Assembly: GCA_000437495.1 (NCBI GenBank)
Contig: FR897883.1
Coordinates: 1 to 17,479, forward strand
Origin: Prevotella sp. CAG:485
Lineage (GTDB): Bacteria; Bacteroidota; Bacteroidia; Bacteroidales; Muribaculaceae
Length of the DNA: 17,479 bases
Direction of reading: 5' to 3'
Position numbers and translations under genes: made by a program. The notes under the pieces are model-generated. The model searched no databases. It was not told the origin of the DNA and saw only the letters and a program-made list of their open reading frames with translations. This document shows, piece by piece, positions 8,736 to 16,527 of the stretch (the stretch's first letter is position 1; the number at the start of each line of letters is the position of its first letter).

Positions 8736-9971
8736 TCAGTCCACTTTGTGCAAATCGTGGCCCATGCGGGTCTTTTTCGTGTGCATGTAGAAGCGGTTGT
8801 AGTCGTTGGGCTCAATCTCCAGAGGCACCGTTTCCACTACCTTCAGGCCATAGCCGTTAAGAGCGCGGCGCTTCATGGGGTTGTTGGTGAGCAGACGCAT
8901 CGACCGGATGCCCAACTCGTGCAGAATATTTGCTCCCACGCCGTAGTCGCGTTCGTCGGCGCGGTGGCCGAGATGCAGATTGGCGTCCACGGTGTCGAGA
9001 CCCTCTTCCTGCAGCTTATAAGCGCGAATCTTGTCCATCAGGCCTATGCCACGGCCCTCCTGGCTGAGATAGACAATGGCTCCGCGACCCTCTTTCTCAA
9101 TCATCTCCATGGCGCGGTGCAGCTGCTCGCCACATTCGCAGCGCCGTGAGGCAAAGGTGTCGCCGGTGATGCACGACGAGTGCATACGTACCAACACAGG
9201 TTCGTCGCCGCTCAAATCACCCTTTATCAGCGCTACGTGTTCCAGGCCTGAAGCCAGCTCGCGGAAGGGTATCAGCCGAAAGTGGCCGTATTGCGTGGGT
9301 AAATCCACCTCTTCGCCGCGTTCCACCAGGCTCTCGCGTTTCAGCCTGTAGGCAATGAGGTCGGCAATGGAAATCAGCTTAAAGCCCCATTCATCGGCTC
9401 TGCGCCGCAGTTCGGGCAGACGGGCCATGGTGCCGTCATCGCTCATTATCTCCATCAGCGTGGCCACCGGCTCCAGACCGGCCAGGCGGCAGAGGTCAAC
9501 ACTGGCTTCCGTGTGGCCGGCACGCTGCAGCACACCCTTGTCTTGCGCATAGAGCGGATTGATATGACCCGGGCGACCGAAAGTCTCGGGACGCGATTTC
9601 GGGTCGGCCAAAGCGCGTATGGTGGCGGCGCGGTCAGCTATGCTCACGCCCGTGGAGCAGCCCTCAAGCTTGTCGACGGTGATGGTGAACGGGGTGCCTA
9701 ACACCGATGTGTTATCTTCCACCTGACGGTCAAGTGCCAGCTCGCGGCAACGACTTATAGGCATGGGCACACAGAGCACACCGCGGGCATTCTTAAGCAT
9801 GAAATTCACCTGCTCGGGTGTAATCTTCTCCGCTGCCACAATGAGGTCGCCCTCATTCTCGCGGTCTTCGTCGTCAACAACGATTACGAATTTGCCCTCG
9901 CGGAAATCGGCAAGAGCCTCTTCTATGGTATTGAGCTTAATAGCGTCTGATTGAATATTTCCCTTGTCCAT
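8736..9971 (-). CDS. ribBA: Bifunctional 3,4-dihydroxy-2-butanone-4-phosphate synthase / GTP cyclohydrolase II
   Basis: This cytosolic enzyme makes both precursors of riboflavin. The N-terminal RibB domain (about residues 10-203) turns ribulose 5-phosphate into 3,4-dihydroxy-2-butanone 4-phosphate plus formate. The C-terminal RibA domain (about 208-411) opens GTP to 2,5-diamino-6-ribosylamino-4-pyrimidinone 5'-phosphate. The RibB metal/substrate motif DDEDRENEGDL is at 33-43, and RPGHINPL with GHTEASVDL follow further on. RibA has its zinc ligands Cys267, Cys278 and Cys280 (SSCITGD...RRCECGEQ) and the EGRGIGL loop. Length (411) is normal for fused RibBA. The ATG at 9971 sits about 20 bases after a good promoter. 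The leader is far too short for an FMN riboswitch, so regulation by FMN is not indicated here. Other rib genes are not in the window. Confidence 0.97.
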   Translation of the reverse strand: MDKGNIQSDAIKLNTIEEALADFREGKFVIVVDDEDRENEGDLIVAAEKITPEQVNFMLKNARGVLCVPMPISRCRELALDRQVEDNTSVLGTPFTITVDKLEGCSTGVSIADRAATIRALADPKSRPETFGRPGHINPLYAQDKGVLQRAGHTEASVDLCRLAGLEPVATLMEIMSDDGTMARLPELRRRADEWGFKLISIADLIAYRLKRESLVERGEEVDLPTQYGHFRLIPFRELASGLEHVALIKGDLSGDEPVLVRMHSSCITGDTFASRRCECGEQLHRAMEMIEKEGRGAIVYLSQEGRGIGLMDKIRAYKLQEEGLDTVDANLHLGHRADERDYGVGANILHELGIRSMRLLTNNPMKRRALNGYGLKVVETVPLEIEPNDYNRFYMHTKKTRMGHDLHKVD

Positions 9972-9996
9972 TTATGGTATCAGATTCAATTTTTGG

Positions 9997-10004
9997 CAAA
10001 GGTA
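9997..10004 (-). promoter_or_regulatory. -7 box of the ribBA promoter
   Basis: Minus-strand TACCTTTG matches TAnnTTTG. It is preceded by GTA-flanking sequence and a T-rich spacer; no convincing -33 TTTG is present. The implied start near 9990 leaves a leader of about 20 bases before the ribBA ATG. Confidence 0.65.
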
Positions 10005-10049
10005 CAAAAATTTATTAAGACATTAGCACTAATCAGGCCACAGAAGAGA

Positions 10050-10087
10050 GTTGAGGAGAGTGTACAGTTAAAAACATCCTCCTCAAC
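10050..10087 (-). terminator. Possible weak terminator after the export operon
   Basis: A perfect 9-bp inverted repeat (GTTGAGGAG at 10050-10058, CTCCTCAAC at 10079-10087) with a 20-base loop lies 32 bases past the last permease stop. No U tract follows on the minus strand, so it may instead be an RNA-stabilising 3' hairpin. It separates the operon from the ribBA promoter. Confidence 0.35.
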
Positions 10088-10118
10088 CGGCAGCAATTCA
10101 CACGTAATAAGGATGTAG

Positions 10119-11234
10119 CTAATTGTTTTTGCGGAAACTCACCACAGCCCATATACTTGCCAGGATACCATAAATGCAAAGAGGTATGAACTGAGGCAGG
10201 AGCTGATGGAAAGAGCTTCCTTTCAGATAAATCTCGCGCATGGCCGTTATGATGTAACGCAGCGGATTCAGGCGCGTGGCCTCCTGAGCCCAGTGAGGCA
10301 TCGAAGCAATAGGTGAAATCAGTCCGCTGGTGAGGATAAAAATTACAATGAAGAAGAACATGACAATGGCCGCCTGGCGCATATTGTCGCTGTAATTGGA
10401 TATTGTCAGTCCCAAAGAGGAGATGGTGAAGATGTACACAATATTGAACAGGAAGACCAGCCATACGGAACCGGCAGGCACCACATCGTGAATTTTCCAT
10501 GCCAGAATCATGGAGAAGCCTACAATGAAAATGCCGATGGTCCAGTAAGGTATCATCTTTGAGAGTATGAACTCTATGCGCGACACCGGGGTAACGTTTA
10601 TTTGCTCAATGGTGCCGCGTTCCTTTTCGCCAACCACATTCAGTGCCGGCAGGAAGCTCACAAGCAATATGAGAGTCATGGCCATGAGGGCCGGAATCAT
10701 ATAGGGCTTATAGTCGAGCGAGGCATTGAACAGATAACGCGGTTCCACATTAACCGGCGGCTTCGCCATGGTGCCGTTGTCGGCGGTCAGCTGTCGGGCA
10801 TATTGCATCATAATCTGAGTGAGATAGGCGTTTCCCAAGCCGCCTTTCATGCCGTTGACGGCATTGACGGTAACCATGACGTCGGCGCCTCCGGTGCGGT
10901 ATAGATTATGCTCAAACTCATTCTCTATAGTTACAATGAAATCTACTTTTCCCTCTTCGAGCAAAGCGTAGGCTTTCTCGTAATTGGGGCAGATGGCATA
11001 CAGGTTGAAGAATTCCGAGGCCTGCAGCTTCTGAATCAACCGGCTGGAGAGCGTGGAGTGGTCGCAGTCAATCACGGTGATGTTCAGATTCTTCACTTCC
11101 TGAGTGGCTATGCGCGGCACCACGTTCATCATGGCTATCGGCAGCAATATAAACACTATGGGAAGCAGCAGGTTGCGAAACATCTGCTTGAACTCCTTGG
11201 TCAAAAGATATGGTAATGCTTTCATAACATTCAC
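10119..11234 (-). CDS. ABC-2 type exporter permease (YbhR/YhhJ-like), last gene of the efflux operon
   Basis: The 371-residue inner-membrane protein has the ABC-2 permease layout. A first membrane helix at about residues 22-40 is followed by a large extracytoplasmic domain (about 45-170) and then five hydrophobic segments from about 177 to 365. The intracellular coupling region reads GEKERGTIEQINVTPVSRIEF, close to the E-R-E-x-G-T motif of the family. It should pair with the permease encoded upstream to form the membrane channel of a tripartite exporter driven by the two ATPases of the operon. It begins 15 bases after the upstream permease stop. The substrate is unknown; related systems in other bacteria have been linked to drugs, cations or other toxic compounds. 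Confidence 0.9.
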   Translation of the reverse strand: MNVMKALPYLLTKEFKQMFRNLLLPIVFILLPIAMMNVVPRIATQEVKNLNITVIDCDHSTLSSRLIQKLQASEFFNLYAICPNYEKAYALLEEGKVDFIVTIENEFEHNLYRTGGADVMVTVNAVNGMKGGLGNAYLTQIMMQYARQLTADNGTMAKPPVNVEPRYLFNASLDYKPYMIPALMAMTLILLVSFLPALNVVGEKERGTIEQINVTPVSRIEFILSKMIPYWTIGIFIVGFSMILAWKIHDVVPAGSVWLVFLFNIVYIFTISSLGLTISNYSDNMRQAAIVMFFFIVIFILTSGLISPIASMPHWAQEATRLNPLRYIITAMREIYLKGSSFHQLLPQFIPLCIYGILASIWAVVSFRKNN

Positions 11235-11249
11235 TGTTTTGTTAAAGCC

Positions 11250-12371
11250 TCAGGCGAGCCTTGTCTTGAAGAACTTCCATGCAAGCAGCATGAATATCAG
11301 CCCCTCTATGGCAAGAGCGCGAATCTCTACCAGCACATACTCTATGCTCACTCCTTCCACCATAATCTTGCGCGAGGCCGATATGAACCACTTGGCAGGC
11401 ACCACATTCGATATTATCTGTGCCGCCTGAGGCATTGATTCTATTGCGAATACCATGCCCGACAGGTAAATGGTGGGCACAATGAGCAACAGCGAGATGA
11501 GCATTGCCGCCAGCTGGGTGTTGACAATAGTGGAAATCAACAGTCCCGACATCAGCGAGGTGAAGATGTAAATCACTGCCGTAACCACATATACCAGCAG
11601 AGACCCTGCCATAGGCACGTGCATGATGAAGTATGATATGCACAGAATGGTAGCCATGTCAATGAGCGAGATAATCATATACGGCACCAGTTTTGCCAGC
11701 ACAATGTCGATGGAGGGGAGGGGAGAGGCAAGCAGAATTTCCATGGTGCCGGTTTCCCGTTCCCTGACTATGGCAATGGAGGTCATCATGCAGCAAATCA
11801 GCAATATGACCATTCCCACCCCACCGGGAACGAAATTGACTTCCGAGCGTTGCTGCGGGTTGAACAGCATACGCGAGTTGACACGTATGTTGAACTGCTG
11901 TCCGGTTTTGCCGGCCTGCGCCATTTGCTGCATCAGCTCTTTCTGAAAGCCTGCCATCACCTGTTGGGCGTATGCCACGCGCACACTGGCCTGATTAGGC
12001 TCGCTGCCGTCAGAGAGAATCTGTATGGAAGCATCTTTGGAGTGGATAAGACAGTCGGCAAACTCGGATCCGAACACCACCACAAGGTCTATCTCGCCTT
12101 TGCGGAACATCTCCGTGGCTTCCTGCTCGCTCTTTATCTCTCCTTTGCCTATAAAATAGTCGTTGGCATAGAGGCGCTGAGTGATTTGATCGGTATAGAC
12201 GTCATGGCTGCGGTCGAGCACTGCCACGCGGATGTCTTTTACCTCGTTCTTAATGACATAGCCCGGCAAAAGCACCATTATCTGGGGCATTACCAGCAGA
12301 ATCAGCAAAGAGCGCGGGTCGCGGAGTATATGTATGAACTCCTTTCGGACGAAGCTTAAAAACTGTTTCAT
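11250..12371 (-). CDS. ABC-2 type exporter permease (YbhS-like)
   Basis: At 373 residues this is the same length and architecture as its downstream partner. It has an N-terminal amphipathic stretch (KEFIHILRDPRSL), one membrane helix at about 20-38, a soluble extracytoplasmic domain at about 45-175, and a C-terminal block of five to six helices. The conserved cytoplasmic motif RERETGTMEILLASPL lies between the first two helices of that block. The two permeases diverge clearly in sequence but align in plan, which suggests ancient duplication and a heterodimeric channel, as with YbhS/YbhR of E. coli. The gene begins 20 bases after the ATPase stop. Confidence 0.92.
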   Translation of the reverse strand: MKQFLSFVRKEFIHILRDPRSLLILLVMPQIMVLLPGYVIKNEVKDIRVAVLDRSHDVYTDQITQRLYANDYFIGKGEIKSEQEATEMFRKGEIDLVVVFGSEFADCLIHSKDASIQILSDGSEPNQASVRVAYAQQVMAGFQKELMQQMAQAGKTGQQFNIRVNSRMLFNPQQRSEVNFVPGGVGMVILLICCMMTSIAIVRERETGTMEILLASPLPSIDIVLAKLVPYMIISLIDMATILCISYFIMHVPMAGSLLVYVVTAVIYIFTSLMSGLLISTIVNTQLAAMLISLLLIVPTIYLSGMVFAIESMPQAAQIISNVVPAKWFISASRKIMVEGVSIEYVLVEIRALAIEGLIFMLLAWKFFKTRLA

Positions 12372-12391
12372 AAACTTTTTTCCTTTAATTG

Positions 12392-13135
12392 TCAGTCGCC
12401 GCGCTTGGCTGTGCGTGCCAAGGCATAGAACACGTCATACATAGTTTTCCCGTTAAACTGTTTCTTGAGTTGTTCGGGCGAGCCGAGAGCGTCAATGCGC
12501 CCGTCGACCATGATGCTTACCCGGTCGCAGCATTCCGCCTCGTCCATGTAGTGAGTGGTTACGAACACCGTTATGCCTCTGTCGGCAGCCCGGTAAATCA
12601 GTTCCCAGAACTGACGGCGTGTTACGGGATCAACGCCGCCGGTAGGTTCGTCGAGGAACACTATGCTCGGGTCGTGGAAGATGGCCAGCGAGAAGGCGAG
12701 CTTCTGTTTCCAGCCAAGAGGGAGGCTCTTCACCATAGTCTTACGCTGGTTGGCGAATCCAAGCTCATTGAGCAACTCGGTGATTTTTGTCCGCACTTTT
12801 TTGCGAGGCATGCCGTAGATGCCGCCGAAGAGCACCAGGTTTTCCTCCACCGTCAGGTCGTCGTAGAGGGCGAATTTCTGCGACATATAGCCAATGTGGC
12901 GTTTCACCTGCTCATACTGCGTGGCCACATCATATCCGGCTACCATAGCTTTGCCGTCGCTGGGCTGCGACAGCCCGCACAGCATACGCATGGCTGTGGT
13001 CTTGCCGGCTCCGTTGGCGCCGAGAAATCCGAATATTTCCCCCTTTCTGACCTCAAAGGTGATATGGTCGGTGGCCGTGAAGTTGCCGAACCGTTTTGTC
13101 AGCCCTTCAGCTTTGATTACAATTTCGTCTGTCAT
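12392..13135 (-). CDS. ABC exporter ATPase, second subunit (YbhF C-half-like)
   Basis: The 247-residue cytoplasmic ATPase has Walker A GANGAGKTT (39-47), Q-loop Gln86 (GYMSQKF), Walker B VFLDEP with Glu163, D-loop GVDP, and H-loop His195 (TTHYMDEA). Its ABC signature is not LSGG but SLPLGWKQ (137-144), like the C-terminal half of E. coli YbhF (LPLGFKQ, from memory). It therefore supplies intact Walker and H-loop elements but a degenerate signature. It starts 6 bases after the other ATPase stops and most likely forms a heterodimer with it under the two permeases. Confidence 0.93.
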   Translation of the reverse strand: MTDEIVIKAEGLTKRFGNFTATDHITFEVRKGEIFGFLGANGAGKTTAMRMLCGLSQPSDGKAMVAGYDVATQYEQVKRHIGYMSQKFALYDDLTVEENLVLFGGIYGMPRKKVRTKITELLNELGFANQRKTMVKSLPLGWKQKLAFSLAIFHDPSIVFLDEPTGGVDPVTRRQFWELIYRAADRGITVFVTTHYMDEAECCDRVSIMVDGRIDALGSPEQLKKQFNGKTMYDVFYALARTAKRGD

Positions 13136-13141
13136 GGGGAA

Positions 13142-14056
13142 TTATTCCTGAAGGTTCATAAAACAATCCTCAATAGTTGGCTCAATGGCCTCAATCACAA
13201 TCTTTTTGTGGCCGAGCTTTTCGAGTTGCTCGCGCAGAGAATCAATGGTAAGCGCTGAGGTGTCAACCGTAACGTGGTGATATTCACCGAAGGCAAACGC
13301 CGTCTTTACGCCCTTTATGCCGCGCAGATCGGTGAGCAGCCGGTGCATCTTGTCCGAGCGTACCTCCCAGAGCGTCTGAGTGTAAGCCCTGACAATACCC
13401 TCCGGGGTGTCGATGGTAAGGAACTGCCCCTCCTGAATCAGCGCTATACGGTCGCACTGCACAGCCTCGTCCATATAGGGAGTGGAGACAATAATGCTGA
13501 GTTTGAAATTCTTTTTCAGCTTCTGCAGCATATCCCAGAAATCCTTGCGGCTTACCGGGTCAACGCCCGTGGTCGGTTCGTCGAGAAACAGCACATGCGG
13601 AGCGTGTATAAGGGCGCACGACAGGGCCAGTTTCTGCTTCATGCCGCCCGACAGCTTGCCCGCCTTGCGTTTCTTGAATGGCTCAATCTGACTGTATATC
13701 TCCTCTATCAGGTGATAGTTCTCCTGAATGGTGGTGTTGAACACAGTGGCAAAGAACGACAGGTTTTCCTCAACTGTCAAATCCTGATACAGTGAGAATT
13801 TGCCGGGCATATAGCCAATGTTGCGCCGTATCTTCTTGTAATCCTTCACCACGTCGTAACCGTCTACAGTGGCTGTACCTGAATCGGCAAGCAGCAGGGT
13901 GGTGAGAATGCGGAACAGCGAGGTTTTTCCGGCTCCGTCGGGACCGATGAGTCCGAATATCTCACCTTCGTTCATATCGAACGATACACCTTTCAGCGCT
14001 TTTACTTTCCCCCTGTCGTATGACATTTTGAGGTCTTTGACGCTTACAATAGCCAT
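13142..14056 (-). CDS. ABC exporter ATPase, first subunit (YbhF N-half-like, degenerate nucleotide site)
   Basis: The 304-residue protein is an ABC ATPase (about 1-225) plus a C-terminal extension of about 75 residues. Present are Walker A GPDGAGKTS (38-46), a canonical signature LSGGMKQ (135-141), and Walker B VLFLDEP with Glu160. Two key residues are missing: the Q-loop position is Gly85 (GYMPGKF) and the H-loop histidine is Pro193 (STPYMDEA). E. coli YbhF also lacks this histidine in its N-terminal half. The extension (alternating strands and helices, ending with IEPTIEDCFM) resembles the C-terminal domain common in exporter ATPases. The gene lies 11 bases after the membrane-fusion gene and 6 before its partner ATPase. 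Confidence 0.93.
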   Translation of the reverse strand: MAIVSVKDLKMSYDRGKVKALKGVSFDMNEGEIFGLIGPDGAGKTSLFRILTTLLLADSGTATVDGYDVVKDYKKIRRNIGYMPGKFSLYQDLTVEENLSFFATVFNTTIQENYHLIEEIYSQIEPFKKRKAGKLSGGMKQKLALSCALIHAPHVLFLDEPTTGVDPVSRKDFWDMLQKLKKNFKLSIIVSTPYMDEAVQCDRIALIQEGQFLTIDTPEGIVRAYTQTLWEVRSDKMHRLLTDLRGIKGVKTAFAFGEYHHVTVDTSALTIDSLREQLEKLGHKKIVIEAIEPTIEDCFMNLQE

Positions 14057-14067
14057 GTCTGCCGGGA

Positions 14068-14976
14068 TTATAATTTCACGTCGCCATACATGCCGCGCTT
14101 TATCAGACCGTCGTTGCGAACCGTTATCTTGATGGCATATACGAGGTTGGAGCGCTCATCGCGGGTCTGTATGGTCTTAGGGATAAATTCGGCTTCACTG
14201 CTTATCCACGAAACTACGCCGGTGTATTCTTTGCGCCCTTTTACACCCTGGTCGGCATATACTTTTACTTTCCGGCCTATTTTAAGACCGTTGAGCTGAT
14301 CGGCGGTAACGTAGGCGCGGAGTTTCATCTCAGACACATCGGCTACCTTGAACAGCGGGCGCCCTGGTGTGGCAAACTCTCCGGCCTCGGCGTATTTCGA
14401 CAAGATGATGCCGTTGACAGGCGAAGTTATTATGGCCTGATGCATCATGTCGTCCACCTGACCCATCTGTGCGTCGAACCCTGCCGACTGTCCTTCAATG
14501 CTCTGATTGGCGGTGTTTACCTGCTCGTCGGAGGCTGAAAGCTGTTTGTGCAGTGTGGCAATCTGATAGCCGATGTCGTCCACCTGCTTCTGCGTTGCGG
14601 CGCCATCTTTCAGCAATGCTTTGAAACGGGCCTGCTCAGCCTCAAGATTCGCTATCTGCTGACGCAATGAGGCCACCTGATTACTGCTGTTGAGCTTACG
14701 GCTAAGAGCCGCTGACTTGCCCGCGTTAAGCTGCTTCTTCTTCAGCACAAGCTGCGTTACGTCAATCTCTCCGAGAGGCTCATTGGCCGTTACGTGCTCG
14801 CCTTCCTCCACGTTGAGCGACATAATCTCGCCGGTGCCACGCGCCGATACTATCACTTCTGTTGTCTCAAACACTCCTGAAGCATCGTAATCCACGTCCT
14901 TATTGCCGCAGGCTGTGAGCAGTACGGCGGCTGCCGACATTATACAGGTTATTGCTTTTTTCATTTTCTGTGTCAT
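14068..14976 (-). CDS. HlyD/RND-type membrane-fusion (periplasmic adaptor) lipoprotein
   Basis: The 302-residue protein starts with a lipoprotein signal peptide whose lipobox is LTAC, with Cys23 the predicted lipidated residue. The next residues are GNKDVD, so it is exported and anchored by lipid. A half-lipoyl/biotinyl-like segment (VIVSARGTGEIMSLNVEEGEHV region) comes first, then a long helical hairpin rich in Gln, Lys, Glu and Ala (about 80-160), then the second lipoyl half (TSPVNGIILSKYAEAGEFATPG region) and a beta-barrel. This is the bridge between inner-membrane ABC permeases and the outer-membrane channel, of the YbhG/YhiI kind. It starts 6 bases after the channel gene. Met5 is an alternative start that keeps the whole signal. 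Confidence 0.93.
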   Translation of the reverse strand: MTQKMKKAITCIMSAAAVLLTACGNKDVDYDASGVFETTEVIVSARGTGEIMSLNVEEGEHVTANEPLGEIDVTQLVLKKKQLNAGKSAALSRKLNSSNQVASLRQQIANLEAEQARFKALLKDGAATQKQVDDIGYQIATLHKQLSASDEQVNTANQSIEGQSAGFDAQMGQVDDMMHQAIITSPVNGIILSKYAEAGEFATPGRPLFKVADVSEMKLRAYVTADQLNGLKIGRKVKVYADQGVKGRKEYTGVVSWISSEAEFIPKTIQTRDERSNLVYAIKITVRNDGLIKRGMYGDVKL

Positions 14977-14982
14977 GAGGTC

Positions 14983-16263
14983 TTAATTATTGGTAGTGTA
15001 TTTGAGGTCGTATTTCTCTTTGAGAAGAAGCACCTGATGGGTGGAGAGATTTATGCGCGACTGGTTCTCGCGGGTTATCTCCTGCAGCAGATTGTTGGTG
15101 TCTATGATGCCATGTGTCAGTTTTGATTCCGCGGCACGGCGCACTTCCCGGCGTAGAGTTATTATATCCCGGTCCTCCGAAATCAGTTTGCCGTATTTTG
15201 CTATGCCATCGTTCTGCTGAGTCTCCAGCAGCCGGTTGTTGAACAGGAACGTCTCGCGGACCGTTTCCGTCAGTCCGCGCGCGGCGTTGAGCTTGGCACG
15301 GTCATTCTTGCGCGTGTAGAGAGCGCCTATGTTCCATGACACCCTGACGCCTATCATACCGTTGAGCTTCCATGTGCGGTTGAACATGGCATCAAACTGG
15401 TCGAAGCCGGGATAACCGTAATAACCCTGGGCAAAAGCGCTGACGCGTGGTTTGAGACGTGCGTCGAGGAGCTTCTCGCGGGCATAGAACAACTTAATCT
15501 GCGAGTTGAACAAGTCAAGCTCAGGGCGGTTGTTGCCGGCTGATGAAACCACAATATCCTGCGGCATGGCAATGCCGGTGATTTGCTTGCCTGTGAACAG
15601 CGAAAGCATATTCATAAGGCTTTGGCGCGAGGCCTCAAGCTCAGTGGCCTGCTGCTCGGCTTTCAGCTTCTCGGCCTTCAGTATGTTGACGTCGCTCTGC
15701 ATGGCTGTGCCGTGGGCAAGCATTGCCTGCAGCTTGTCGAGATTCGACTGAAGCAGCGTCTGCAAATCCTTGTTGAGCATCAGCTTCTCGTCGAGCAGAA
15801 GTATTCCGAAATAGAGCTCGTTGATTCGCCCGCGCACAGAATACAGCTCCGTTGTGGTCTGAGCCTGCTGCACCTCTCCTTCAAGCTGAGCCACGTTTTT
15901 CTGCTCCCTGATAAGGCCGCCGTCGTAGATTGTCTGGTTAATGTCAACACCAATGCGATACTGGTCCTTGCGCAATCCCTTTACGTCGAGTCCTTGCTGA
16001 CCGAGCATCTTCTGAAGCGGGTCAGGAAGCGTCATCACATCGCTCTGCAGAGTGGCCTGGGCAAGTGCCGAAATCTGCGGATACCATCCCTTGGAGATGT
16101 TGTCAACCGTGTAGTCGGTGGTCTGCTTTATCAGGTCATATTGCTTTATCAGCGGATAATTTTCATGAGCCAGCCGTTGACACTCGTCTAGTGTTACCGT
16201 CTGCGCCAAAGAGCACAATGGCAGAAGCAGCAGAATTAAAAATGCGGTTATATGTTTCATCAT
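14983..16263 (-). CDS. TolC-family outer-membrane efflux protein, first gene of the operon
   Basis: The 426-residue protein has a cleavable signal peptide (MMKHITAFLILLLLPLCSLAQ) followed by the usual TLDECQRLAHENYP opening of outer-membrane efflux proteins. Two repeats of long helices (about 110-240 and 290-425) are separated by strand-rich stretches with the W/G-rich RVSWNIG segment. TolC-like proteins trimerise into a barrel-plus-tunnel that docks with the adaptor protein. Being first in a six-gene unit with 6-20 base gaps, it supplies a dedicated exit channel, unlike E. coli, where TolC is shared. The ATG at 16263 lies about 18 bases after the predicted transcription start. Confidence 0.93.
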   Translation of the reverse strand: MMKHITAFLILLLLPLCSLAQTVTLDECQRLAHENYPLIKQYDLIKQTTDYTVDNISKGWYPQISALAQATLQSDVMTLPDPLQKMLGQQGLDVKGLRKDQYRIGVDINQTIYDGGLIREQKNVAQLEGEVQQAQTTTELYSVRGRINELYFGILLLDEKLMLNKDLQTLLQSNLDKLQAMLAHGTAMQSDVNILKAEKLKAEQQATELEASRQSLMNMLSLFTGKQITGIAMPQDIVVSSAGNNRPELDLFNSQIKLFYAREKLLDARLKPRVSAFAQGYYGYPGFDQFDAMFNRTWKLNGMIGVRVSWNIGALYTRKNDRAKLNAARGLTETVRETFLFNNRLLETQQNDGIAKYGKLISEDRDIITLRREVRRAAESKLTHGIIDTNNLLQEITRENQSRINLSTHQVLLLKEKYDLKYTTNN

Positions 16264-16287
16264 TCTCTATGATTTGGTTTCACACCG

Positions 16288-16295
16288 CAAAGTTA
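16288..16295 (-). promoter_or_regulatory. -7 box of the efflux operon promoter
   Basis: Minus-strand TAACTTTG is a perfect TAnnTTTG match, with transcription expected near 16281. The nearest TTTG upstream is at 16325-16322, a spacer of 26 bases, longer than the usual 19-21. A poor -33 element fits a promoter that needs an activator, and an AraC-type regulator is encoded divergently. Confidence 0.65.
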
Positions 16296-16365
16296 GAGCC
16301 GCTGCGCCGGGTGTGTATACTCAAATCAGAATATAAGTTGTTGAATTTGTACGAAAGTGAGTTTA

Positions 16366-16401
16366 TTTGTGGAATGATCCCGGATATTATGCCTAACTTT
16401 G
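16366..16401 (+). promoter_or_regulatory. Promoter of the AraC-family regulator
   Basis: TTTG at 16366-16369 and TAACTTTG at 16394-16401 form a Bacteroidetes-type promoter with a 24-base spacer. The implied start near 16408 lies only about 18 bases before the ATG at 16426. The same leader length is seen at the efflux operon, which favours 16426 as the ancestral start of the regulator. Confidence 0.6.
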
Positions 16402-16425
16402 CCGCATATCAATACAATAATTATA

Positions 16426-16527
16426 ATGGACGCAAAGATTCTTAACGACTTCTCGCTGCAGACAACGGATTTCAGCAGCATAGAAAATCTGCACGATTTG
16501 GCTTTTGTAAAGAGCATTTCGGCATGA
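16426..16527 (+). other. 33-codon upstream reading frame: probable N-terminus of the AraC regulator, out of frame
   Basis: The ATG at 16426 opens MDAKILNDFSLQTTDF and runs 33 codons to a TGA at 16525-16527. That TGA overlaps the ATG at 16524 of the regulator frame as ATGA. The length and start (right after the promoter) are what is expected of the N-terminal segment missing from the 252-residue regulator. Restoring one base in the TTT at 16518-16519 would give ...VKSIFGMMLNIGAY as one protein of about 285 residues. Alternatives are a leader peptide with translational coupling, or a sequencing error. Confidence 0.55.

Noticed and set aside
9972..10118. FMN riboswitch upstream of ribBA
   Set aside because: The promoter lies about 20-30 bases from the start codon, leaving no room for the aptamer, and no RFN-like conserved segments are seen.
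12389..13258. + strand ORF of 289 codons across the ABC ATPase genes
   Set aside because: The opposite strand encodes full Walker A, signature and Walker B motifs in two ATPases; this frame shows no motif of its own.
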